Positions 21,464-29,932 of a DNA stretch of 64,000 nt are shown piece by piece. The position numbers and the translations under genes are program-made. The DNA comes from an uncultured Pelagibacteraceae bacterium (GTDB taxonomy: Bacteria; Pseudomonadota; Alphaproteobacteria; Pelagibacterales; Pelagibacteraceae). The DNA is taken from the NCBI GenBank assembly GCA_902563555.1, contig CACEXM010000001.1, positions 1 to 64,000 on the forward strand, given 5' to 3'. The notes under the pieces were generated by a model that worked only from the letters and a program-made list of their open reading frames with translations, was not told the origin of the DNA and did no database searches. Every line of letters starts with the position of its first letter. Position 1 is the stretch's first letter.

Positions 21464-22360
21464 GTGTCTAATAAAAACTATTTAGCATACCTATTTTTAG
21501 TCCTTGCAACATTTTGTTGGTCAGGCAACTTTATAGTTGGAAAATTTGCAACATTATATGAAATTCCTCCTTTAACTTTAAATGTTTTTAGGTGGATTTC
21601 TGTTTGGTTTATTCTGATACCTTTTACCTACAAAGAAATTTTCAAAAATCTATCCTATATAAAAAAAAATTGGCTTGTAATTAGTTTTATGGGAGTAATT
21701 ACAATAAGCACGTTTAATTCTGTAGTTTATTTTGCTCTTAATTATACACAAGTAATTAATGCTGTGCTTATGCTTTCAGCTATTCCTGCAGCAACAATTG
21801 TTCTTTCATCATTAATGAAAATTGAAAAAACAAATATTTTTCAGTTAATTGGATTATTAGTTTCAATACTTGGAATAGGCTCAATAATTTCAAATGGAGA
21901 TTTTCAAAAGATAATTTCTTTAGATTTTAATAAAGGTGATATATGGATGTTAGTTTGTGTAATTACCTGGTCTCTATATTCAACTTTACTAAAGAAAAAT
22001 AAGTTTAAATTTTCACAATTTACATTGATACAATTAATGGTTTCGGTAGGGATAATTTTTTTAATTCCACAATTTTTTTATGAAAAATCAATTGGCCTTG
22101 AATTAAATACAGATAAAAATTTTTTTTTAATATTGACTTATGTAGCAATTTTTCCGGCTATAGCTGCTTATTATTTTTGGCAAAAAGGAATTGAGATAAT
22201 TGGTCCAAATCGAGCTTCTATGTTTATTCAATTAATGCCGTTGTTTAGTGCCATTATGGCTATTATTATTTTCAAAGAAAAATTTGAAATGTATCATTTT
22301 GTAGGAGCATTTTTCATATTGTCTGGCATTTATTTATCTAATAAAAAAGTTTATGCTTAA
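21464..22360 (+). CDS. EamA-family (DMT superfamily) transporter
   Basis: 298 residues, about ten TM helices made of two EamA repeats (about 8-140 and 155-295). The N-terminal FCWSGNFIVGKF and the second-repeat SMFIQLMPLFSAIMAIIIFKEK are typical. Such proteins usually export amino acids or metabolites. The start is GTG, 4 nt after the DadA-like gene, and the end overlaps the next gene by 8 nt, so the three are coupled. Substrate unknown. Confidence 0.85.
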   Translation: MSNKNYLAYLFLVLATFCWSGNFIVGKFATLYEIPPLTLNVFRWISVWFILIPFTYKEIFKNLSYIKKNWLVISFMGVITISTFNSVVYFALNYTQVINAVLMLSAIPAATIVLSSLMKIEKTNIFQLIGLLVSILGIGSIISNGDFQKIISLDFNKGDIWMLVCVITWSLYSTLLKKNKFKFSQFTLIQLMVSVGIIFLIPQFFYEKSIGLELNTDKNFFLILTYVAIFPAIAAYYFWQKGIEIIGPNRASMFIQLMPLFSAIMAIIIFKEKFEMYHFVGAFFILSGIYLSNKKVYA

Positions 22361-23303
22361 AGTTGCAATTTTAGATGATTATCAAAATGTTTCACAACAA
22401 TTTGTGGATCTAAAAAAATTATCAGGAAAATATGAAATAAAAATTTTTAGTGAGCCTTTTGTAGATGAAGCTGATGCTATAGAGCAATTAGCAGAATTTG
22501 AGGCTCTCCTTATAATGAGAGAAAGAACTCCTATAACAAAAAATTTGATAGAAAATTTAACTAAATTAAAATTTATAATCACTAGCGGTTTAAGAAATAA
22601 ATCAATTGATTTAGATGCCGCAAAAAAAAGAAAAATTTTTGTCAGTGGTACTGAGAGCAATACTAATCCAACACCTGAATTAACTTGGGCATTAATACTT
22701 GGGTTAGCAAGAAACTTAAAAGAGGAAATTGATAATATGTACCAAGGTTATTGGCAAACTTCAGTTGGTGTAGAATTAAAAGGTAAAATTCTTGGTTTGA
22801 TTGGCCTTGGAAAAGTAGGAACGCAGGTTGCTAAGGTTGGCAAGGCATTTGGTATGCAGGTGATGGCTTGGAGTGAAAATTTAAATTTAGACACCTGTAA
22901 AGAATTAGACGTTCTGCCTTGTAGTAAAGAAGATCTAATAAAAAACTCTGACTTTTTATCTATTCATGTACAAGGTGGAGAGAGATATAAAAATTGTATT
23001 ACTCTTAAAGAAATGGATAAGATGAAAAAGACCTCATTTTTAATTAATACCTCTCGGGGTCCCATAATAAACGAAGACGATTTGATAATTGCATTATCAA
23101 CAAATGTAATTGCAGGTGCTGGATTAGATGTTTATGAAAAAGAGCCTTTATCAGAAAATAATAAATTAAGATTTTTACCAAATGCTTTATTAACACCTCA
23201 CATTGGATATGTGACGGCTGAAAATTATCACGTTTATTTTACTCAAATGATCGAGTCACTAGAGGCTTGTGTTAATGGGGAACCAATTCGGGTGATTGAG
23301 TAA
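22353..23303 (+). CDS. D-isomer-specific 2-hydroxyacid dehydrogenase
   Basis: 316 residues with the NAD domain inserted in the substrate domain. Rossmann motif GLIGLGKVGTQVAK near 145-158; catalytic Arg in NTSRGPIINEDDL, Glu in DVYEKEPL and His in LTPHIGYVT. The family contains phosphoglycerate, glyoxylate and other 2-oxo-acid reductases; lack of an ACT domain argues against classic SerA. Coupled to the DadA-like oxidase upstream, it might reduce the oxo acid that enzyme makes (inference). Confidence 0.85.
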   Translation: MLKVAILDDYQNVSQQFVDLKKLSGKYEIKIFSEPFVDEADAIEQLAEFEALLIMRERTPITKNLIENLTKLKFIITSGLRNKSIDLDAAKKRKIFVSGTESNTNPTPELTWALILGLARNLKEEIDNMYQGYWQTSVGVELKGKILGLIGLGKVGTQVAKVGKAFGMQVMAWSENLNLDTCKELDVLPCSKEDLIKNSDFLSIHVQGGERYKNCITLKEMDKMKKTSFLINTSRGPIINEDDLIIALSTNVIAGAGLDVYEKEPLSENNKLRFLPNALLTPHIGYVTAENYHVYFTQMIESLEACVNGEPIRVIE

Positions 23304-23304
23304 A

Positions 23305-24198
23305 ATGCATTTACCTGTAGTTAATCATGAAGATTATTTTGCTAAAATTGGCGATGATCATAAATTTCCTATTAATAAATTTGGTGATCTTGCAGATTTT
23401 TTATTAAAGAATAAGATAGTAACAAAGTTTCATAAACCATATCCATGTTCAGATGAAACTTTAAAGGGTGCTCACTCTGAAAAATATATTAAAGAAATTA
23501 AAAATAAAACACTAGATGAAATTGGAGTTAAAAAAATTGGTTTTCCATTAGTTGATAGCGTAGTTCAAAGGTCGTTAGTTGCAACAGGAGGGACAGTGCT
23601 TGCCTCTAAACTTGCAATAAATCATGGTATTGCTTGTAATACTGCAGGAGGAAGTCATCATGCGAATTATGATAGTGGTGCAGGATATTGTGTTTTTAAT
23701 GATGTAGCGGTTGCTTCTCAATTTCTATTAGATAGAGAATTGGCAAAAAGAATATTAATTGTTGATTTGGATGTTCATCAAGGAAACGGTAATTCAGATA
23801 TATTCAAGGATAATAAAAATGTTTTTACTTTTAGTATGCATTCAAAATCAAATTATCCTGCGAAAAAATCAATTAGCGATTGCGATGTTGAGCTTGAAAA
23901 TGATACGGAGGATAAGGAATACTTAAATATACTTAAATTTCATTTAAATGAATTAAATAAAGAAAATTTTGATTTTGTTTTCTATATTGCAGGGGTTGAC
24001 ATCCATTTTAATGATCGCCTAGGTAAATTAAAGATTTCAGATGATGGTATAAAAAAAAGAGATGAAATTGTTACAGAAAATTTTTTTTCTAAAAGAATTC
24101 CTCTTTGTGGAGTTTTAGGAGGTGGTTACAATAAAAATATTGATAAACTTGTTGAATTACACTCTTTTTTACACCAGTCATGTGCTAAATTAATTTAG
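23305..24198 (+). CDS. Histone-deacetylase-like Zn amidohydrolase
   Basis: 297 residues from ATG 23305, one base after the preceding stop; a TTG at 23296 would overlap. Deacetylase-family signatures are SHHANYDSGAGYCVFNDVAVA (His-His and Asp/His relay), DLDVHQGNG (Zn ligands Asp and His) and AGVDIHFNDRLGKL. In bacteria such enzymes deacetylate acetylpolyamines or small amides; the substrate here is unknown. Confidence 0.85.
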   Translation: MHLPVVNHEDYFAKIGDDHKFPINKFGDLADFLLKNKIVTKFHKPYPCSDETLKGAHSEKYIKEIKNKTLDEIGVKKIGFPLVDSVVQRSLVATGGTVLASKLAINHGIACNTAGGSHHANYDSGAGYCVFNDVAVASQFLLDRELAKRILIVDLDVHQGNGNSDIFKDNKNVFTFSMHSKSNYPAKKSISDCDVELENDTEDKEYLNILKFHLNELNKENFDFVFYIAGVDIHFNDRLGKLKISDDGIKKRDEIVTENFFSKRIPLCGVLGGGYNKNIDKLVELHSFLHQSCAKLI

Positions 24199-24203
24199 TA
24201 ATT

Positions 24204-24572
24204 ATGAATAAAAAAAATCCAAATCTCACAGCAGAACAAAAATTAGTTATGTTTGAAGAAGGCACTGAACGACCTGGATCAAGTGAATTAAATAATGAAA
24301 AGCGAGAAGGAACTTATCATTGTGCTAATTGCGATATAAAGTTATTTGATTCAAAAACAAAATATGAAAGTGGATCTGGATGGCCTTCGTTTTATGAGTC
24401 CTTACCAGATGTATTTGAAACAAAAACAGATCATTTAATAGGTTATGCTAGAACTGAATATCATTGTAAAAATTGTAATGCTCATCATGGTCATGTATTT
24501 GATGATGGACCAAAACCAACTGGTAAAAGATATTGCAATAACGGTATTTGTTTAATCTTTAAACAAAAATAG
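24204..24572 (+). CDS. msrB: Peptide methionine-(R)-S-oxide reductase MsrB
   Basis: 122 residues. Repairs R-sulfoxides of methionine. Two Zn-binding CxxC pairs (CANC, CKNC), the SGSGWPSFYE segment and the catalytic Cys in GKRYCNNGICL. Six nt after the HDAC-like gene. Converges on grxC with a 2-nt gap. Confidence 0.93.
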   Translation: MNKKNPNLTAEQKLVMFEEGTERPGSSELNNEKREGTYHCANCDIKLFDSKTKYESGSGWPSFYESLPDVFETKTDHLIGYARTEYHCKNCNAHHGHVFDDGPKPTGKRYCNNGICLIFKQK

Positions 24573-24574
24573 AA

Positions 24575-24829
24575 TTATTTTAACATTGCTTGAAGTTTAT
24601 TTTCTTTCTCTAAAGCTCTAACTTCATTATAACCACCGATGTGTTGATCATCAAAAAATATTTGTGGTATTGTTCTTTTTCCATTAGCTTTCTTTATCAT
24701 TTCATCTTTTGCACCCTCGACTTCAGCTACATTAATTTCTTTATAAGGTGCATTATTTCTTGTTAATAATCGTTTTGCTGCATCGCAATAATTACAGTAT
24801 GGTCCAGTATATATTGTAACGTTTTTCAT
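24575..24829 (-). CDS. grxC: Glutaredoxin (GrxC type) with CNYC active site
   Basis: 84-residue cytoplasmic thiol oxidoreductase. The active site reads YTGPYCNYCDAAKR, so the dithiol is CxxC but with Asn in place of the usual Pro (CPYC). TIPQIFFDDQHIGGYNEV carries the cis-Pro and GG glutathione-binding motifs. The start follows the TIGR03643 gene by 3 nt, so the two are probably co-transcribed. Confidence 0.92.
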   Translation of the reverse strand: MKNVTIYTGPYCNYCDAAKRLLTRNNAPYKEINVAEVEGAKDEMIKKANGKRTIPQIFFDDQHIGGYNEVRALEKENKLQAMLK

Positions 24830-24832
24830 AGA

Positions 24833-25147
24833 CTATAGATAATCACCTTTTTTAATTTTACTAGATATTTGTTTTCGAGAGTATTCAAATTTTTTTCTAT
24901 GTTTGATACTTTTTTCATGAACCCTTTTTCTCCATAATCTAAATGATGAAGGTTTGAGTGATCTTCGCATTATTCTTATGACATCAGATTCTCCGTAACC
25001 TGTTTTTTTTTTAATTTCCTCAAATGTGATCCTATCAGCCCAGGCAGCCCATATGACCCAATCTGGACTTTCAACACTTGGCTCAGGATTTTTGACTTTA
25101 GTGATAGGCCTGTGACCTTTTTTTTTCATAAATCCCTTATATTTCAA
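24833..25147 (-). CDS. TIGR03643-family small basic protein
   Basis: 104 residues, rich in Lys/Arg. Core SPDWVIWAAWADRITFEEIKKKTG followed by VIRIMRRSLKPSSFRLWRKRV matches the TIGR03643 family of unknown function as I know it. A second ATG near 25129 (MKKKGHRP) is an equally good start. The basic, helix-turn-like middle could bind nucleic acid, but that is not established. Upstream member of a pair with grxC. Confidence 0.75.
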   Translation of the reverse strand: MKYKGFMKKKGHRPITKVKNPEPSVESPDWVIWAAWADRITFEEIKKKTGYGESDVIRIMRRSLKPSSFRLWRKRVHEKSIKHRKKFEYSRKQISSKIKKGDYL

Positions 25148-25194
25148 AAAAATCTATAATGCATTTTTTTTTAAGACCTGATATATTGTGATTT

Positions 25195-25250
25195 GATAGT
25201 CCTTCTTAGCCATCTTTAGCTCCCGGTTTTTAAGGACTATCTTTTTTTTT
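25195..25250 (+). terminator. Strong hairpin plus T9 tract immediately before a lysE start codon (attenuator candidate)
   Basis: GATAGTCCTT (25195-25204) pairs perfectly with AAGGACTATC (25232-25241) across a 27-nt loop, and nine Ts (25242-25250) follow directly, ending at the ATG of the LysE-family gene. On the opposite strand there is no T-run, so it acts on + strand transcripts. No + strand gene lies upstream closer than msrB (24572). It therefore either ends a short leader/sRNA or attenuates lysE. Confidence 0.75.
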
Positions 25251-25865
25251 ATGCTCCCATTGGATTTTATCCTTTTTTTACAGATCATTATTTTTTTATT
25301 TATTACACCTGGTACCCCTAGAATAGTAATCATTTCTTATTCAATGAATTATGGAGTTAAAAATTGTATATGGACAGCTTTTGGAGATGTTACCGCAAAT
25401 TTACTACAGGCAACTTTAGTAATTTTTGTCATCGGCTCTTTTTTATCTGACAATCCAAATATCCTAAATATTTTTAAATGGATTGGTGTAATTTATTTAA
25501 TTTATTTAGCTTATGATGTTTACAAATCTTCACCAAAAGATGTTAATTCGAAAATAATTAGCTCAAAAGGAACTTTTTCTTTTTATAAAGATGGTTTTTT
25601 AGTTGCAGGCACAAGTCCTAAGGCTTGGTTGTTCTTTCCTTTAATATTCCCTCAATTCATTGACTTTAGTACCAATTATATCGTCCAGTTTTTTATTTTA
25701 ATAACTACTTATGTTGTTTTAGATTTTATTTCATTAATTGGTTACGCTCTGTTGGCACAAAAACTTATTACATGGATAAAAGCAAATCCAAAAACAATTA
25801 ATACAATCTCAGCGAGTGTTTTGGTAATCATAGCCTTAATTATTATTGTAACACAACAGTATTAG
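25251..25865 (+). CDS. LysE/RhtB-family amino-acid exporter
   Basis: 204 residues with about six TM helices. N-terminal LFITPGTPRIVIISYSMNYG is the LysE/RhtB signature (TPGP form altered to TPGT). The later SPKAWLFFPLIFPQF is also typical. The ATG abuts the T-tract of the terminator hairpin, so there is no room for a Shine-Dalgarno site. A later start would remove the signature. The substrate, probably an amino acid, is unknown. Confidence 0.85.
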   Translation: MLPLDFILFLQIIIFLFITPGTPRIVIISYSMNYGVKNCIWTAFGDVTANLLQATLVIFVIGSFLSDNPNILNIFKWIGVIYLIYLAYDVYKSSPKDVNSKIISSKGTFSFYKDGFLVAGTSPKAWLFFPLIFPQFIDFSTNYIVQFFILITTYVVLDFISLIGYALLAQKLITWIKANPKTINTISASVLVIIALIIIVTQQY

Positions 25866-25891
25866 CACATATGCAAAAGTTTTTTTGCCTC

Positions 25892-25920
25892 TTGCAATAC
25901 TTTAAAATTATTTATTTAAT
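25892..25920 (+). promoter_or_regulatory. Putative promoter of the first branched-chain-type transporter operon
   Basis: TTGCAA (25892-25897), 17-nt spacer and TTTAAT (25915-25920), giving a leader of about 29 nt before the ATG at 25956. A good AAAAGGAAAT ribosome site follows. Confidence 0.4.
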
Positions 25921-25955
25921 TAAGTATTAATTAATTAATAACAAAAGGAAATAAA

Positions 25956-27194
25956 ATGAAAATAAGTAGAACAATCTTGAGTTTTATTTCTGCAATAGTA
26001 ATTTTATTTTCAACTTCTGTTACATCATTTTCAAAAGTTGTTGGAGATAAGATTGTCTTAGGTGCTGCCATTTCATTAACTGGTAAATACTCATCTAATG
26101 GTGTTCATACACAAAACGGTTATAATATGGCTGTTGATAGAATTAACAACATGGGTGGAGTAAAAGTTGGTGGAAAAACTTATAAGTTTGAAATCATTTA
26201 TTACGATGATGAATCAAACCCAAAAAGAGCAGCTCAATTAGCAGAAAGATTAATCTCACAAGATGGTGTTGAGTTTATGCTTGGACCATACAGTTCAGGT
26301 TTAACAAAAGCAATTGCACCAGTTACAGAAAAATATGGTGTTCCAATGGTTGAAGCAAATGGTGCTTCTAGATCTTTGTTTACAAAAGGTTACAAATATC
26401 TATTTGCAGTATTAGCTCCAGCAAACTTATATCTTGATGTTGCTATAGATTTAGCAGTTGAAAAGAATAACGGTAAACCAGTAACAGTTGCAATGGCATT
26501 TGAACAAGATGCATTTTCTCAAGACGTAAGATTGGGAGTGCTTGATGCAATTAAAAGAACAGGCTCTAAAAAAGTAATAGACGATAAATTACCGAAAGAG
26601 TTAAATGATATGGCTGCTACATTAGTTAAGGTAAAACAAATGAAGCCAGATGTTCTTGTAGTATCAGGTCATACAAAAGGAGCACTAACTGCAATTAGAC
26701 AAATAGCTGAAATGAAAGTAGATGTGCCTATGCTAGCGATGACACACTGCGATGCTGCGAAATTATCAAAACAACATGGTAAGAATTCACAGTATGCTTT
26801 ATGTGCATCACAATGGCATAAGACATTAACTTATAAAGATAATTTCTTTAAAGATGGTATGAAATATGCAGCAGACTTTGAAAAAGAGTTTGGTTATGAT
26901 CCGCCATATCAGTCAGCAGAGTCTTCAGCTGCGCTGTTAGTATTTAAAGATGCATTTGAAAGAGCAAATTCTTTTGATCAGAAAAAAGTACGAGATGCTC
27001 TTGCAGCTACTAACATGCAAACATTTTATGGAAATATAAAGTTCGCAGAAGGTGGTCAGAATGTTGACAAGCCTATGGTTCTTTTCCAGGTAATGTGTGA
27101 TGGCTCAGGAAAATGTGAAAACAAAGTTGTAGCTCCAACTAAATGGGCTTCAGCGAAGTTAATTCACCCAATTCCTAAGTGGTCTGAAAGATAA
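25956..27194 (+). CDS. HAAT-type ABC transporter substrate-binding protein (LivK-like)
   Basis: Periplasmic binding protein of a branched-chain-amino-acid-type importer. 412 residues with a signal peptide (about 1-27), then LGAAISLTGKYSSNGVHTQNGYNMAVD, the classic type I binding-protein opening, and two alpha/beta lobes. Longer than E. coli LivK (about 370). The true ligand could be an amino acid, amide or organic acid. A terminator hairpin sits between it and the permease genes, as expected for a binding protein made in excess. Confidence 0.88.
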   Translation: MKISRTILSFISAIVILFSTSVTSFSKVVGDKIVLGAAISLTGKYSSNGVHTQNGYNMAVDRINNMGGVKVGGKTYKFEIIYYDDESNPKRAAQLAERLISQDGVEFMLGPYSSGLTKAIAPVTEKYGVPMVEANGASRSLFTKGYKYLFAVLAPANLYLDVAIDLAVEKNNGKPVTVAMAFEQDAFSQDVRLGVLDAIKRTGSKKVIDDKLPKELNDMAATLVKVKQMKPDVLVVSGHTKGALTAIRQIAEMKVDVPMLAMTHCDAAKLSKQHGKNSQYALCASQWHKTLTYKDNFFKDGMKYAADFEKEFGYDPPYQSAESSAALLVFKDAFERANSFDQKKVRDALAATNMQTFYGNIKFAEGGQNVDKPMVLFQVMCDGSGKCENKVVAPTKWASAKLIHPIPKWSER

Positions 27195-27207
27195 AAACTA
27201 ATCTATA

Positions 27208-27242
27208 AATACCCCCTAAATTCTAGGGGGTATTTTTTTTTA
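27208..27242 (+). terminator. Intra-operon terminator between binding protein and permease genes
   Basis: AATACCCCCTA (27208-27218) pairs with TAGGGGGTATT (27224-27234) around a 5-nt loop, followed by T to 27241. Probably partial, allowing more binding-protein mRNA than permease mRNA. Confidence 0.85.
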
Positions 27243-27252
27243 AGAGTTGATT

Positions 27253-28146
27253 ATGGATTTCATGGTTTTCCAATATCCAATGATTACTGTTCAAGCTTGC
27301 TTGGACGGATTACTTCTTGGTATTTTATTTGCTTTGATTGCATACGGCATGGCATTGCAATGGGGAGTTATGAATATCATAAATATTGCTCAAGGTGACC
27401 TAGTCATTCTTGGAGGGTATATTGCTTACTTCATGTATCTATATGGAATTCACCCAGCCTGGGGTGTAATTGTCTCTCCAATAATAATGTATTTTATTGG
27501 TGTCGGAATTTACAAATTAGTAATTAATAAAGTGGTCGATCGAGATTTATTCATCTCCATTCTTGCAACTTTTGGAATAAGCATTTTATTTATGCAATTA
27601 ATGAATTTTGCATTTGGCGCAGATGTTGTTCTAGCTAATTCAGGTTATGGAACAACTATGTTATTTGATAATAATGTTACTTTACCTAACTCAAAAATCT
27701 TTTCAGCAGTAATCAGTATTGTTTTTGCAATTGGTTTAGTTATTTACATGAAAAAATCAAAATTAGGGAGAGCAATTCGTGCAACAGCACAAAACTCAAG
27801 AGCTGCAAAGATTTTAGGAGTTGATACTGAGAAAGTTTATGCAGCTACATTTGGAATTAATGCTGCGCTTTGCGGAGTAGCAGGTGCTTTAATATCTATT
27901 ACATTTACAATCCATCCATACATGGGATTACCATATACAATAAGGTCTTTTATGATTGTAATTGTTGCAGGACTAGGAAATTTACCAGGAGTAGCAATGT
28001 CTGGAATGGGACTTGGAGTTTTTGAAGAATTTGCAGACTATATTTTAGGAACTGAATTTAGAATAGGTGCAGTATTTTTATTATTAGTTTTAATTCTCGT
28101 TTACAGAAGATTTAAACTGTCTAGGAAGAGAGAGTATTTAAAATAA
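27253..28146 (+). CDS. HAAT-type ABC transporter permease (LivH-like)
   Basis: 297 residues from ATG 27253, preceded by AAGAG at 27242-27246; a TTG at 27247 is less likely. About eight TM helices. The family core GMALQWGVMNIINIAQGDLVILGGYIAY and the cytoplasmic coupling segment GRAIRATAQNSRAAKILGVDTEKVYAATF are clear. It forms the membrane channel with the LivM-like protein encoded next, with a one-base stop/start overlap. Confidence 0.92.
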   Translation: MDFMVFQYPMITVQACLDGLLLGILFALIAYGMALQWGVMNIINIAQGDLVILGGYIAYFMYLYGIHPAWGVIVSPIIMYFIGVGIYKLVINKVVDRDLFISILATFGISILFMQLMNFAFGADVVLANSGYGTTMLFDNNVTLPNSKIFSAVISIVFAIGLVIYMKKSKLGRAIRATAQNSRAAKILGVDTEKVYAATFGINAALCGVAGALISITFTIHPYMGLPYTIRSFMIVIVAGLGNLPGVAMSGMGLGVFEEFADYILGTEFRIGAVFLLLVLILVYRRFKLSRKREYLK

Positions 28147-29195
28147 TGAGTAAAAATATTCTTTTATATTCAGCAATTCTAATCTTTGGATTGATAGCAC
28201 CATTTGTTTTTCCAGCATTTAAAGTTCAATTATCCATTCTATGTGTATTGATAGTTTTAGCTACAACTTGGAATATTCAGGGTGGTGAAATGGGATACAA
28301 TACATTCGGGAATATACTATTTTATGGTTTGGGTATGTATTTATGTGCATCTGTCCAAGTTGGAATGTTTTTCCCTCTTGCTGAATGGACAGAAAGTGGA
28401 GGTGAAAAAACTTTTGTTCATACTCCAGCTCAATTTTTTCAAGGTATGGCTGTTGGACTTGTTGTAGCTGCAGTAGTTCCAACGATAGTAGCTGGGTTAA
28501 TTGGTTATGCGATTTTAGGTTTAAGAGGACATTATTTTGCTATTTGTACTTTAGGTTTAGGTGTTGCAGCGGGAGAAATTTCTGGAGGTATAGAAATTAT
28601 AGGTGCAGGTCAGGGATTTACCACTCCTCCATTTCCTGAGGTTGGCGGTCTTGAGGCAAGAGGAGAATTTTTTTACTTTTTAAGTTTTGGAGCTCTCATA
28701 TTAACTTTTGTTGCTGTACGAGCAATTTATTCAACAAGATTTAGACTAATCTTAAATGCGATTAGAGATAATGAAGATAAAGCTGAGGCGATGGGTATTG
28801 AAACAATGAAATATAAAATTATTGGTTGGATGGTATCCGCATTCTTTTGTGGTTTAGCTGGTGGCATTATGGGAGGACTAGTTGGATACATCGACTCAAC
28901 TGATGTTGCTTTTGATGGTAGAGAAATGGGAGTGTTCATGGTTTTGATGGCAATCCTAGGAGGCAAAGGAACTTTATGGGGACCAGTTATTGGTGCAACA
29001 GTATTTCATATTTTTAAAGAAGGGTTTTGGACATTCTTTTTAGGTTGGCAGTATGTTGCTTTAGGAGTTTTAATTGTTGTAATCGTAATTTATTTTCCTG
29101 AAGGGATTATGGGCTGGTTAAGAGAAAAATATCCCGAAAAATTTGGTGAAGTAATTGATGAAAAAGATCGAAAGGCTCAAGTAGAACTTAAATGA
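28146..29195 (+). CDS. HAAT-type ABC transporter permease (LivM-like)
   Basis: 349 residues, about nine TM helices. LRGHYFAICTLGLGVAAGEISGG and the coupling loop FRLILNAIRDNEDKAEAMGIETMKYKIIGWMVSAFFCGLAGG mark it as LivM type. Overlaps the upstream permease gene by 1 nt and the ATPase gene by 4 nt (ATGA), indicating tight coupling. Confidence 0.92.
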   Translation: MSKNILLYSAILIFGLIAPFVFPAFKVQLSILCVLIVLATTWNIQGGEMGYNTFGNILFYGLGMYLCASVQVGMFFPLAEWTESGGEKTFVHTPAQFFQGMAVGLVVAAVVPTIVAGLIGYAILGLRGHYFAICTLGLGVAAGEISGGIEIIGAGQGFTTPPFPEVGGLEARGEFFYFLSFGALILTFVAVRAIYSTRFRLILNAIRDNEDKAEAMGIETMKYKIIGWMVSAFFCGLAGGIMGGLVGYIDSTDVAFDGREMGVFMVLMAILGGKGTLWGPVIGATVFHIFKEGFWTFFLGWQYVALGVLIVVIVIYFPEGIMGWLREKYPEKFGEVIDEKDRKAQVELK

Positions 29196-29932
29196 GTATT
29201 TTAGAGGTTAACAATGTTAGTAAATCTTTTGGCGGAGTAAAAGCTAATGTAGATATATCAATGTCAGTAGAAAAAGGTAAGATATTTGGACTTATCGGTC
29301 CAAATGGGTCTGGTAAAACAACACTGTTCAACTCTATTGTTGGAACATATCCGATAGATAATGGTTCAATAAAATTTAATGATAAAGAAGTCTCAGACTT
29401 ACCTGTACCTGTTATTGCAAAACTTGGTTTACTTAGAACTTTTCAGCAAACTAGAATTTATGGTAAATTAAATTGTGTAGATAATATGTTAATTAGTCAC
29501 AAAGGTAGTGATGAAAGTATATTAAAAATATTCTCAAAAATTCCACAGGATTTAACAGAAAAAGCCGAAAATCTTTTGAACTTCGTTGGACTTTATCAAA
29601 AAAGAAAATTAAGGGCTGGAGATTTATCTTTTGGTCAACAAAAACTTCTAGAGTTAGCAATGGCTCTGATGAATGAACCTGAAATGTTATTATTAGATGA
29701 ACCTACTGCAGGGATCAATCCTACTCTTATAAATGGTATCATCGATAGATTGATTAAAGTAAATCAAGATTTTGGTATTACACTTTTAGTAATTGAACAT
29801 AATATGAGAGTTATTATGCAACTAGCAGAAAGTATTTATTGTTTAGCACATGGTAAGATGCTTGCTAATGGGACACCTGACGAAATTAAAAATGATAAAC
29901 GTGTAATAGATGCGTACTTAGGAGCACAATAA
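29192..29932 (+). CDS. HAAT-type ABC transporter ATPase (LivG-like)
   Basis: 246 residues. Walker A GPNGSGKTT near 37-45, signature LSFGQQKLLELAMALM (usual LSGGQ has a Phe here), Walker B MLLLDEPTAG, switch His in VIEHNM. The long LivG-type middle part (FQQTRIYGKLNCVDNMLI) separates it from LivF. One-base overlap with the next gene. Confidence 0.92.
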   Translation: MSILEVNNVSKSFGGVKANVDISMSVEKGKIFGLIGPNGSGKTTLFNSIVGTYPIDNGSIKFNDKEVSDLPVPVIAKLGLLRTFQQTRIYGKLNCVDNMLISHKGSDESILKIFSKIPQDLTEKAENLLNFVGLYQKRKLRAGDLSFGQQKLLELAMALMNEPEMLLLDEPTAGINPTLINGIIDRLIKVNQDFGITLLVIEHNMRVIMQLAESIYCLAHGKMLANGTPDEIKNDKRVIDAYLGAQ

